In this document: piece by piece, positions 12,501 to 24,056 of the stretch
Layout: every line of letters begins with the position of its first letter
How positions within the stretch are numbered: position 1 is the first letter of the stretch
Origin: Glomus cerebriforme
Taxonomy: Eukaryota > Glomeromycota > Glomeromycetes > Glomerales > Glomeraceae
Reading direction: 5' to 3'
DNA: 64,000 nt
Assembly: GCA_003550305.1 (NCBI GenBank)
Contig: QKYT01000062.1
Location: 158,634 to 222,633, forward strand
Translations under genes and position numbers: made by a program
Notes under the pieces: model-generated
Told to the model about the DNA's origin: nothing
Databases searched by the model: none
What the model saw: the letters and a program-made list of their open reading frames with translations, nothing else

Positions 12501-15150
12501 GTAAAATCCATTCAAGTCATATAATCCAAAATTAATATAAATTTCTTCTAATTTTTTATTATTTTCTGAACTTATTAATCCATATACTTCATAACCTTCA
12601 TCTTCCAATGATGCTCCTAAATTTAAATTTACACGTTTGTAATGAACAACATTATTATTTTCTAAATCTTTCAACTCAGTAATACCCGTCATTATAATTC
12701 TCAAATCATTTTTTAATATATCATCTATTTTTCTTTGCTGTTTTACTTCAAGAATTTGATAGAGTGGAATCGAATTACCAAATTCAATAATTTCCAAATT
12801 ATCTTTCGTATCTTCAATCCAATTAGGTAAATTATTTATTTCAACAACTTCTCCTTCTCGCGTTAAAAGATACGGAACATTTAAATAATTTAAACATTGT
12901 TTTAATGATGCAAATAATGGTGATTCTTTATTAAAATTGATTGTATTACATGCATCAGAAGGCAAAATATATTTAAAAGACCTTCCTAAGATAACCCTTT
13001 GTGGAAATAAATGACCATATTCATCAAATATATCTTGTAAAGCTTTTAATGGTTTCATACTATTAAGTGCATTTTCTATTACTTGCTCAAACTCTTTTGT
13101 GGGTTTTATATGATCCTTATTTATGAGAATTTCGTATAGTTCAAATTTGACTAGAATATGAATATAATTCCCGTACCTTTTAATATGACTTTCAATGAAT
13201 GGAAAAGTGTTTAAATCTTTAATCGAAAAAATATTATTGGAGATTAAAATATTCTCTAAATTTGTTGAAGGCGTAACCATTTTCAAATAAGATTTATAAC
13301 TTAAATTGACTTTAGGGATTTTAATCAAATCAATAGCAATTTTCTTGCTGATTTCTATTTTGTAATTTTTATAAATTAATCCTCGAAAAAGATTAAAGTC
13401 CTCGATCCAACTCATTAAATTACTATGCATCGCATCTCCAACCCACTTATCTAAACTTAACCTTCCTTCATATTCAGCAACGCCGGGTTGTCTTTCGTTA
13501 AAAGTTACAAGATCTATTCTGCGTCTTAATTGAGAAGTTGAAATGAGATTATCATAAGAAATTATTTCAATCATTTTCTTTTGATACAAATCATTCATCC
13601 ATTTAAACAATTTTTCATGAGTATTTAATTCTTGCCCGTCCGACGTCGTTATTTTTGGTAAACAATTCAAGGGAATTAAATTATTGAATGGGAATTCTAT
13701 AGAATATTTAGCTGAATTATACATGTAGGATAAATAGAATTTTAAAATGTCAATCTGTGTTTGATTGGCTAAGCCAAATTTTTTGATAAATATTTTGCCA
13801 CCTAGTAATATTTTTCTCGCAAAGAAATGACCAAACGATTCGTGTAATTTTTCGTCATCATCCGCATATTTTGAAAAAGATTCCAGCAAATCGCCTTTAT
13901 AAGTGATTTCAGCAATCGGGAAATTAATACACACTTCGACTGGTTGTAAACCATTTATATTTGTATATACCATAGGTTGTCCTTCATATAAACTCATTTT
14001 CAGTTCGCCATCTTCAGCAAAAATTGCTTGTACACCCGGCTGTATATCATATTCAGTTAAAATTAAACCATAATTCAGCTTAACTTTTTTGATTATTTGT
14101 TGTGGTGTTAATGAGCCTTTAAATATTTCATCAAGATTTTCATTAGTATTGGATTTTGATTTCAATTGAGATAAAATTTCATACACTTCATTAACTTCGG
14201 GTCTTAGATCTGGATCTTCGTGCCAACATTCTTGATAAACCCGTTGGTACTCCAAAGGCGTATTTTCAACTGGATCCTCTATTTTCCCATATGTTTGAAC
14301 TAAGCTAAATGAGCCCTGCGAATTGAGGGGACCAATTGATAATTCTAATAAAAGAATACCCAATCTATAAATATCATATTCCATGTCTTGTTTACTTGAA
14401 TCACAAAAAGACAAGTCTGCAATCATCAATCTACCATTTTTAATAAATATATTATTTGCGTCCTTCAAAATAATAAGAAATAATCGATATTAATTAAAAT
14501 GTAATAAACTAAGAACAAAAATGAATTAATCTTTATTTACCAAATTTCCATGAACTATTGCTTCAGAATGTAAAAACATCAATCCGCTAGTAATATCCAG
14601 TGCCATTTGAATTTTATCATTCCATTGTAATAAACTAAATTTGTCTTTTAAATAATCTCTTAGACTTCCTTCGAAAATATATTTCCATACTGAAAAATAA
14701 TTTCCTTCGGAATCTAATTTGAAGATTGTGGAAAGAATCATAATTATTACCATAATATATCTTAATATGTCGTTCATAACATACTCCAAAAATTTTATCA
14801 CAGACCTTTCGTTAGTCCAAGAAAACGATTTATGTTTTGATGAGATTTACTAAAAGTTTTTATCTGTATGATAAAATATAACGTATATAAGCTTAAAGTT
14901 AATATTTTCCTAACGAATATTATTAGTATTATACCTTATTAATAAATCCCTTAAAACTTCTTTTTGTAATTTTTGAATTATTATCCAGATTTTTTATTGC
15001 AACGGTAATTCTTCGATTTTTCAAATTTGCCTTTTTCAAAGACCACTTAGTTCCCTCGTTAATCTCTTCTAGATTGCTAAATTCACCGTAATCAAAAAAA
15101 TAAATATCATCATTTATCCTTTCAGCAATCCATTCTTTTAAAATTTTCAT
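9588..15150 (-). CDS. Pseudokinase - MACPF-like (x2) - kinase - Sel1 repeat fusion protein
   Basis: Nine exons (15150-14935, 14863-14806, 14713-14541, 14462-12035, 11957-11743, 11662-11590, 11515-11337, 11257-10906, 10828-9588) join in phase to 1644 residues. Residues 1-250 are a kinase fold with Lys53 in VAIK but HGNL for HRDL. Residues 250-745 hold two modules carrying the MACPF core signature with its spacing: FGHFFARKILLGG (359) and YGHLFPQRVILGR (631), each followed by a W...P-rich segment. A beta-rich stretch follows to ~958. Residues 985-1253 are a second kinase: GSGTFARV loop, Lys1014, HNDL with Asp1113, DFG at 1130. Residues 1441-1625 are about five Sel1 repeats. The key join (12034-11958, donor AAAAG|GTAATC, acceptor TTTAG) is in phase, and no ATG precedes the second kinase. 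It could still be two genes; transcripts would decide. A signalling protein carrying a pore-forming-type fold is inferred, not shown. Confidence 0.75.
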
Positions 15151-15590
15151 TTTTAAGTACGGAATTTTTCACAAGAATACTTTTTTTTAAGTACCCATTT
15201 TTTTTAAGTACATAAAATTATACAAAATTGGATAGATAAAAATAGTTACGCAAAAATTAGGGGGTAAATATTAATTTATGTGTTTGTGTGACGAAATCTC
15301 GGGTAGTTACCTTCCTGAGAGATGTGATGCAAAATGTCACGCCTATCACTTGATATGCTGTAAATAACCTTCGGATGTCACCTGTGTCACCGTGATCGTA
15401 TTCCGAGTAAGATGACTAAGATATACTTTACATACTGTATATGTCGTACAGGTTATATTTGCCGGGTAGTGATGAGTTTAGTAATGTGTCCAACAGGGGT
15501 GTCGTTAAATAATAATGTGGTGACTGTGTGACTGGTACAGTACATTAAATTAAATCAGTGTGTCAAAACAAACTTTATTTAAAGAAAAAA
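15151..15590. promoter_or_regulatory. Shared divergent promoter region with repeated GTGAC/GTCAC words
   Basis: About 440 bp separate the start codons of the fusion gene (minus) and the solo MACPF-like gene (plus), so both promoters must lie here or overlap the genes. The part from 15270 to 15540 is less AT-rich than its surroundings. It carries many TGTCAC or GTGTGAC words (near 15288, 15334, 15377, 15386, 15518, 15527). The clustering is seen; a regulatory role is inference. Confidence 0.45.
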
Positions 15591-17668
15591 ATGTCTTCCA
15601 ATGTTATGGTATTCATTAAAATAATAGACTTAAAAAGTCTTAAATATTGTCCTTTAAATTTAAAAAGTCACTTACCCGATATTCGAAAAGAACTCGAAAA
15701 GCATAAAATTATTAATGATATATTAACATTTTCAAAAAAAGGAAATGGTGAAGAATTTGCTGAAATAATGCGCGAAACCGAAGAAAAATTTCAATTAAAA
15801 GATATTGTAGAAGTAATTAATAAAGAAGATTCAAAAAATTATTATTTATATTTAATGAAGAATTCAAGTCCCAATTGGATTATTTTGAATGATAAATGTA
15901 AATTAGATTATGGACGTACTATGAGTTTTGATGGAATCAAAAAAGCCGATAAAAAAGCATTTACAATGAAAGATTGCGAACTAACCAAAATTGGTTCTGA
16001 AGGATATAAAAAAGATCGACTAGAATTTGAATCAAAAGAAGATTATATGAAAAAAAGAAATTTATTTATTAATGTTGATGATATTAGTGTTAAGAATTTT
16101 GTGAAGTTTGGATTATCCATTGGAATTTCACAAAATGAAAATTTTAAGGAAGAAATCAATAAAACTTATCAATATACAGAAATTGGTAAAGTATCATTGA
16201 AATTTAGCAAAGAAAATTTAAAGCCAACTACAGGATTTATTAATGCAGTGAATAATGCCATACAATCTGAGAATCCTAGTGAATTTAGGGAAATTACTGA
16301 AAAATATGGTCAATTTATTCCAACAGAAATTATTTTGGGAGGAAGAGTTTATTTTAAAGATACTCAAGTGTTATCAGAAAATTCTACGAACAAAACCAAA
16401 GAAGGTACTATGAAAATAAATATTGGTCCTTCAAATGCAATAATAGTAAATAATTCTAGTAACTCAAAAAAGAAATCAAATTACTATAGTTCTGATTGCA
16501 TGAGAATACTTGGAGGAACCCATCCTGATGATAAAAATTTTCATGAAAAAGTTTGGATTGAATCTTTAAAAGATTATCAAAACTGGGATTGTATAGAATA
16601 TAAAAATCCTATTAGTATATTTCAACTTTTGCCAGATGAATTATATAAAAAATCTTATAAATCTTTTGGAAAAAGGATCCTTTATACAAGTACTGAAGAT
16701 TGTGATTATGATTTACATGAAGCTGGAATGTGTCGAATTTTTGAATTAAATAAAATACCACCACATATTTCAAAAATCATTCAAAGCAAAGATGTAGATT
16801 GTGATATATTTGCATCAGTCATTGACACGAAAAATTCAAAAAATGTTTTTTTTAACTGCCAAATTTTTCGTGCTAGTGAACCAGAAGAAAAACCATGTAT
16901 CATAATTCATGGTATCCAAAAAGAATTTAAACAATGCAAATATAAATTATCAATCAAAATAATAGTCGTAGGATATGATACAGATTTTCTCTCAAATTTT
17001 AGTGTTGAATTAATAAAAAAAGAATATATTCCACAAAGTCAAGAGTTTGGTAGTATGATATTACAAGATGTTAGATGTAGATTAATAGAACAAAATATTC
17101 CTTTCTTTGGAATTCCTATAATAAGCAATCTTAATTCTTCAAATAATTCTGAAAATTCCCTCATCATTGGACATAATTTTCGCAAATTAGATAATAATCT
17201 TAAAATAGACGTGTTTTCTTATTGCTCAAAAACAAATTGTTATGTTAAATTACCAAGAATTACTTTTTGCACTCTTATTATTTTGAATAATCACACTTCT
17301 AGTACTTATGAATTACTTCCTTTTGAGTTTAGCAGGATAAATATATTTAGAAAAAAACCATTTATTAATCTTAATTCAAAAGGATTTACTTCAAAACCGA
17401 AATGTATTAGTTTATGCTTGTCAAGAGATGATGATTATAACCCGATTTTTTTTAATCAAAAGAGCACGCAAATTAAGGTAAAATATGTCGATTGTAAATG
17501 CAAAAAAACTTGTTCCATTTGTAGGCACAAAAAATTAAAAATTTCAGACGAAGATAATGCCATATGTATTGTATTTGAGGTAAATACCAAGCAAAAATTA
17601 TGATTAATGATCAATCAGATTAATAATCTCTTTTTTTTTTTTATTTCCAGGGAAACCAAGTATTATGA
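15591..17668 (+). CDS. Stand-alone MACPF-like protein
   Basis: Exons 15591-17579 and 17651-17668. I prefer the ATG at 15591, which follows an A-rich leader and gives MSSNVMVFIKIIDLK; the upstream in-frame start codon is weaker. The 71-nt last intron has a GAG|GTAAAT donor and a TTATTTCCAG acceptor; splicing gives a tail ending EGNQVL, and reading through adds only a few different residues. The product is about 668 residues. Residues 239-251 read YGQFIPTEIILGG, the MACPF core signature with correct spacing to the GG pair, followed by GGTHPDD, VWIESLKDY and NPISIFQLL as in the C-terminal part of that domain. The rest is beta-rich with a Cys cluster near the end (CKCKKTCSICRHKK). No signal peptide is visible, so it looks cytosolic. 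It is homologous to the middle of the divergent neighbour. Pore formation is a family property, not shown here. Confidence 0.75.
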
Positions 17669-18455
17669 ATTGATGAATATACCAATTAATTAGAATTCAT
17701 TTATATTAAATAATTTATTTTATTCGAAAGTATTTGTAGTTATATGAGTATTTTATATGTTATTCCATTAAATAATAAATTGTCCCCGACTTATAATATA
17801 ATATAAATATAATATAAATACGTCGAATTTGATTATGATTAAAATTAGCGAATGAAATCTTGTGTATTTATATATAAAACTTTTGGGGCACCTGATCGAA
17901 AGCTTTCATAATGCGTTCTTTCGATTGAATTTTAATTAACAGAATGTCACATTTATTAGATTTTTCATTTGATGTTCCGGAAATTCTATTCAGTATTCTC
18001 GAATGATCAGTAAATTGTCTAATGTAGATTCAAACTGGATTAGTGGGTGTAATTTGTATTTAATATTATTTATTGAATGTAAGAACAAGAATTTAAAAGT
18101 ATTGATTCGTAGGATCAAACTCTTATTTCCATTTAAGCGAAACTTTCAGATTTATGCCTTTGATAAGGCCGTCTATCAGATTATTATCTTCAATCGTTAA
18201 CGACTTTATATTCCGACTGTATACTTAGATATAAATGCGAATACTAATCAGTTATCTTAACCCAAAAAAAAATGTAAATCTAGAATAAAGTGTCATATAG
18301 TATCAACGCGGTTACCAATTGATGCCGCAAAAACCTTGCGCAGCAATTTTTCGCAACGTGACAGAACTTTGAGTGTAACATATCCGAATATAAAAAAAAA
18401 ACATTTTTTGGCGTACACATTTTTTTCATTAAAGAAATTCTTTTACAAAAAAAAA
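17669..18455. other. AT-rich intergenic gap
   Basis: Contains the presumed 3' end of the MACPF-like gene and the 5' region of the next small gene. A short open frame at 18003-18200 has no supporting signature. A GC-richer patch at 18305-18375 (GCGCAGCAATTTTTCGCAAC) lies just upstream of the small gene. Confidence 0.4.
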
Positions 18456-18776
18456 ATGGATGTATCTAAAATCTCAACATCAACATGGACAATTGTTTTT
18501 TTAATAACAAATTTATCATTATCTTATCTATTATTCAATGTTATAAATTTAGAACCATCACTTTCTTCAGTTTCACTTTTAACGATTATTACACCTCTTT
18601 TAGTTTTTACATTTGTTAAGATTTTTTTAGCTACTCCTTCTCCTCCCACTAATACTATTATTACTATTCCTCCTCCTCCTCCTCCTTCTACATCTATTCC
18701 TTCTACATCTATTCATTCTACATCTACTCCTTCTACATCTGCTCCTTCTAATTCTTCTAAACAAAAGTCGAATTGA
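18456..18776 (+). CDS. Small two-TM protein with Pro/Ser/Thr-rich tail
   Basis: Unrecognised 106-residue protein. The ATG at 18456 sits right after an A-run leader (AAAAAAAAATGG) and is preferred over an in-frame ATG at 18336, whose extra 40 residues look like untranslated leader. Residues 11-31 and about 37-60 are hydrophobic and should form two membrane spans or a signal-anchor plus one span. The tail from about 62 on is low complexity: a run of six prolines, then repeated pentads of the TSIPS/TSTPS type, and a basic end (KQKSN). The pentad repeats suggest an O-glycosylated or wall-exposed tail, which is inference. There is no neighbour relationship. Single exon. It could be a lineage-specific gene. 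Confidence 0.55.
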   Translation: MDVSKISTSTWTIVFLITNLSLSYLLFNVINLEPSLSSVSLLTIITPLLVFTFVKIFLATPSPPTNTIITIPPPPPPSTSIPSTSIHSTSTPSTSAPSNSSKQKSN

Positions 18777-19261
18777 ATAAAAGCATTATTATTTGGAAAG
18801 AAATAGCGTAATATAATCTAATTGTTTATGGATTTCGGTAGGTAATTATTATTATTTTGGATAGTTGTATCATATGATATTGAAAGATATAAATCATATC
18901 GTACTTTTTCTTCTAATTGGTAGGAAATCTCATTTACCATAACTATTCCATTATATTTATTTTATAGTTGGAAAAAAAGTTTGGAATTAAAATCAATTTA
19001 CTCTTTTTTAATTGTATATCATTTAATATTTGAGAACAATTTTAATGTTTCTAGAATTTCAGTAAATAAATATTGTTTTAATCGTAAAATATTTATATTA
19101 TGAATATATATATACATGATTTTTTTACTATCTAATTAATAATTTATTTAGAGTAATATCGCCCAAAATAATCAAAATATTTATTCAAAAAAATCAAATA
19201 AAATTGGATGTTTATTTTGATTGACTACTTGGCTATTTTTTGGTGATTGAAATATAATATT

Positions 19262-19294
<33 letters not shown>

Positions 19295-19783
19295 AAAAAT
19301 TTTTTAATATAAATTCTTCGTAAATAAAAAAAAATAAAATTGACGGTGAAAAAGAAAAAATATACTAAACTTTAAACGGATAATAATGAATTATTACGAG
19401 GGTAAAAAATAAATCACTAACGCTAATTAATTTCCTTTAGCGTATAACGTAAAAAAAAAAGATAAAAAGAGATCAATGAAAATAATAATAAAAAAAAAAA
19501 AATAAAATAAAATCATAAAAAAAGAATAATGATTTCATTTGTGTAAAATCGTTCTTCCTTTTTTAACGAATTATTATATAAAATATATAAATTCATTTGC
19601 TTCCCCCCTTCTCATAAATGGGTTTAAGTGACGTAACCGTCGTTAACGTCATTCCTAACTCCTCTTCAAAAGCAACAACTGAAAAGGTAAAGATCTAAGT
19701 TAGTATAATCCACTTAATAATTACATTCTTATATATAATAAAATTTATATAACCTACCAATAATTAATAAATTTCATTGCCAT
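18777..19783. other. AT-rich gap with a ~30-base T tract
   Basis: No gene is seen. A long T homopolymer begins near 19263. A GC-richer patch at 19600-19670 (GGGTTTAAGTGACGTAACCG) precedes the 3' end of the CaaX gene. Confidence 0.4.
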
Positions 19784-20272
19784 TCACATAATAGTACAAG
19801 CACAACAACCTTTAGGAGGTTGTACTTCATCTTTTTCCGATAAAGGTTTCGATTTTCCACCAAAATTGAAACATAAGAATTTTTTTCCTTTTTTATCTTT
19901 TTCTGAAGGTTGAGGAGGTTGTTCAACTTCTTCAGTATCATCATAACCATCATCAACACTACCATCAGCCTTTCTTCTTTTTCTATCAGTAGCCATATTA
20001 GCGGGTACACTAACAGTTTTCGTTTCACTCGTTTTATCAAATGTTATTGTTGCTGTAAATTTATATGGAGGTTGATCATATTTTGATAAAGTATAAATCA
20101 TTGTATATGCTGTTGGTCTCGGTTTCGCATTATTAGGAACTACTTTTCCACCTTTTGACTTTGGTGTGATATCAACTGATCCTATACTATTTGATTCAGC
20201 ACTACAAAATAATGTAACTTCCCACTGATGTCCACCATCCGTAAGTTGAGTATGTGTAGATTTTAAATACAT
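19784..20272 (-). CDS. Unknown protein ending in a CaaX prenylation motif
   Basis: Single-exon frame of 162 residues starting at the ATG at 20272 and ending at the TGA at 19784-19786. The first ~90 residues look like a compact beta-rich domain (WEVTLFCSAESNSIG, PYKFTATITFDKTSETKTV) that I do not recognise. Residues ~95-140 are charged and low complexity (DRKRRKADGSVDDGYDDTEE, then Pro/Lys-rich). The C-terminus is KGCCACTIM: the last four residues CTIM fit a CaaX box, with Met at X favouring farnesylation, and the two cysteines just before are typical palmitoylation partners. Membrane attachment is therefore likely; the cellular role is unknown. Clean codon structure and both ends intact argue that it is a real gene. 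Confidence 0.65.
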   Translation of the reverse strand: MYLKSTHTQLTDGGHQWEVTLFCSAESNSIGSVDITPKSKGGKVVPNNAKPRPTAYTMIYTLSKYDQPPYKFTATITFDKTSETKTVSVPANMATDRKRRKADGSVDDGYDDTEEVEQPPQPSEKDKKGKKFLCFNFGGKSKPLSEKDEVQPPKGCCACTIM

Positions 20273-23200
20273 TTTAATAATAGTGGGTAAAGTTTAAAAG
20301 GTACTATGACGAAAAAGTTGAAATGTAATATTTTGAAATTTACAGCAAAGTTAGTTTAACCTTACTAAAATAAAATAACTTTTGTTTTTTTTAATAGATT
20401 TCTTTTAAAAGCTTTATTGTTTTTTTTAAAGAAAAAAAAATAAAATTGTCCCAGACAAGTTTATAAATAAAAAAAAAAAACAAAGAGAAGAGTGGAAATG
20501 GAGTGAAAGTTTTAAGTTTAATAAAGAACAAAGTTTATTACGATAAAACTGACACCAATAGGGGGATATGTAATACTAATTTTGGTTTTTTGTGTCTTAA
20601 AAGACTTGTGTAATGAGAAAAGGAAAAGGAAAAATTAAAGGAAAAGATGAACGAAATTACACGAGAAAAAAAAATATTAAATCAAACCCGAGTAAAAAAA
20701 AAAAAAAAAAAACTTTATTTGTTACAACTATTTCTTTTTATATTTATAACAATATAAAGTATAATGATCATTTATCATTTGAACTGAACCATTAAAGGAA
20801 ATTTTATAGGGATTAATTTGTGTTCATTCTTGTTACATGATTATAGTTTCGCGTGGTTTTAATGATTGTCTCGGAAACGATTCCTATAACCTTTTTTGTT
20901 TTAAAACTCGCTTTTTTCTATGTAATAGTATGTTTAGTAATTTCTTTATGATAAAATAAATTTGCATATTCTGCATTAAAAATGATTTGATAACTTATAA
21001 ATGTTAAATAAGATTTGTATAAATGCGCACTTTAAATGACGCATCCCTACGCAAAAGTCCGTTATACATAATTTACTTGATCTTATTTGTAACACAAGGC
21101 CACAAGCAAATAAATGCAACCTGTAGCGATCTATAATTAATTCACATTAATTGTGTGAGGGAAATTTTACGTTATTAAAGAATTATCTGAACTTTGTTCT
21201 CTAAAGAGGAGTAAGCGTTTTACAATGACTCATTGTTATTGGTAAATTCAAGTATAGTAAAAGTAATTAGAAGTAACGGCCCGAATTAGTACCGAAATTT
21301 CAAAAGAATTCAAGAATTTACATTAATTTGGTTTAATAATAAACAATAAAATGATTAAAAAGAAAACAAAATAAAACGAAATAGGAAAATTTTAAAAATT
21401 TGGGGGGGGGGTAAATTTAACAAAAATAAATTTTTCGTTGTTTAAAAATAATCACCTGAATTATTATTATTTAAATGATATAGAAGTTAATGTAACATAT
21501 TATGTCATATGAGGTGATCATACTCGTGATAAATATTACTTAGCAAATACTAAGTCAGGTACTAGAGTTTCTGCAAAGCGCAAGGGCTATATGTACACGT
21601 GCTTGGCAATCCGCACCTGCAACTAGCATAATTCTAGCGCATATGATTCAATTCCAAATTTTTACCAGAATTATGATGATCTCACACATTTGAAACATTT
21701 AAATGTTTCATCAAAGAGTTTTATTCCGAAATAAACATTTCAACTGTTCATGTTTCAGATGTTTTCTTTCATATTATCAACTTGGTAAACTAACCTTTCG
21801 TTTTTTCAATTAGGCTGCATAAATAATTAAATCAGGTCACAAATGATGAAATATTTTTTAAAAAGTTTTCCATAAAAGACCATTAAATATCTTTATTATT
21901 AAAAAATATTCGTTCTTTGTTTTTTTTTATCAATTTTATCAACAAAATTTTGCCAATTGTCAAATGAACTCATTATATAGAAATTTGAATAGAATTTATG
22001 GTAAAAGGATGATACAAAAAATTTGAAGATAAATTAGATAAATTCCAACAAATGAATTCATTTGAAATTAAATTAGCACAAAAATTTTTTATTGGATGAA
22101 AATTTCATGCGGGAAAACATTATGTAAACATTATTATTATCATTATTAAATGAAGTGACTGAAAATTTCGTGAAACATGTAATATTATATTACATTAGTA
22201 GGTGTATATTTATAAATTATAATAAGTATTTTTAATTAATTAATTATTATTACCGAAATTTAAATTTCCTTTTTTAATTTAATAAATATGCACTCCACAA
22301 AAAGTTTTCATGCATAACACATATCATAATTTATAATAATATAAAATTTACCTAAAATATCTTTTTTTTACTAAAGTACTCGCAGGAATTAAAATATTTT
22401 TATTCGATGAAAATAATGAGATTTGAAGAAATAATTTAGATTAATATGCAAAGAATTATATACAAATATTTGATTCTCGGTTCTACACGATCCGTAATAA
22501 TAAAGTAATAATAAACCATGATCTATATAAAATCTTAAAATAATAAAACATGGGATATTTTTACATATTTTACATATTTTACATGGGTAGAGCGAAGAAT
22601 ATTTTAAAGAAAATAATTATATAAAGAATGAACTAATAAAGTTTAAACTTTAAATAATTTGTTACAATACATATAAAATGATGTCATTTTGCTTTTATAA
22701 TTTAAGGGAAATTGGATTTACAACACAGACAATCGCATTAAAATTAAAATTATATTTTGACAGATAAAATATCTTTTAGCGTACCAAGAAAAGATAATAC
22801 AAAAGTCTTAAAACCCATAATTAAATTAAAGGTGGGACGAAAAAAATAACATTTACTGTAAAGTACAATGGAAAAATCCTTTTGACTTATTCTAATATAT
22901 ATGGCGAGATTTTTTTTTAATCAGGTGAAATAATTTTCTTTTCTCGATTTGGGTATTAAAAGAATTTTTGATTGTTACATTCTTATCGTTATCACATTCA
23001 ATGTATAAAGTTTATTACTAAATAAGATTATCTTTCTTCGGAATAATTATTATAATTACGATATTCGTCAAATAATAAATTAAAATTCGTAGATTCTAAT
23101 AATTCTAATTATCGACTGCGTTTATATTTATAAATAAATATTTATTAAATAATTTACTGTCTTCTTTTACTTGTAAAGAATTTCAATTAATGAACATGAG

Positions 23201-24056
23201 GTTTTCATTCAAATTAAAAAAAAAATTCGTGGTGAATTCCAAACAGAGGCTTATAAAGTCATGATATTATATTATTTCTATGAATATTCTTTTTATTTTA
23301 TTTTTTATTTTTTCTTTTGTTTTCTTTTTTTGACACCATTCACAAATGGGCATAACAAATAATCATGGTTATACAAATTTTCTTTTTATTTTGTGACCAC
23401 GGCTGTTAGTCTGTAATGTCTGTTAGTAGTGCTGTTAAACTGCTGTATGACAATCAACAATAGACTTTACCACGCGTAACATTAAACTTTTTTTTTTTTT
23501 TTTTTTTTTTATATATATAAATAGTGTTTGTTAAATACATAAAATATTTTACCCGCAGTTTTATAACTCTTTTCATTAATCTTTTTAATTTATGATCAGA
23601 TAATATAATTTTTAACATATCATATTCCTTTTTTATTTTCGTTTTTATTAATTTATAATGGTTTAAGATTTTTACCTGTTACCTGTTCTTTATTTCGTCA
23701 TAAATACTTTATTTAGAAATATCGCCATTAAAGTTTTCGAAAATCCTAATTATATAAAGTTAATTCCCGATTTTTTTTTAAAATAACATAGCCGTTTATA
23801 TCAAGTATATATAATTTCTTTTTGTCACGCAATTTTTCCAATTTTTTCTCTCTCTCTTTCTTTCTTTCTTTCTTTTTTTTTTTACACAAGTGATAGTTCA
23901 GTACACTTTCTTGATATATTTTTTTTTATTCTAAACAAAACCTACATTATCCTCTTATCCTTTTAAAGGTAATAGGGTTTTTTTTTTTTACTTTTTTTTA
24001 TTTCAAGTTGATTCCAAAAATACGAAATAGATTTTTAGCGTTTACATTGCTACTTA
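20273..24056. other. Long gene-free AT-rich stretch
   Basis: No supported gene in 3.8 kb. A G9 run occurs near 21402, a triplicated 9-mer TTTTACATA block at about 22557-22584, a T tract near 23490-23510 and a CT/CTTT-rich simple repeat at 23850-23880 just before the 7TM gene. I saw no tRNA or rRNA signature. Confidence 0.5.

Noticed and set aside
15558..15590. Upstream in-frame start for the solo MACPF-like protein
   Set aside because: The added residues are a translated A-rich leader; the ATG at 15591 follows the A-run and fits the family start better.
20613..20795. Lys-rich 60-codon open frame
   Set aside because: Composition-driven reading of A-rich DNA including a 15-base A run; no signature.
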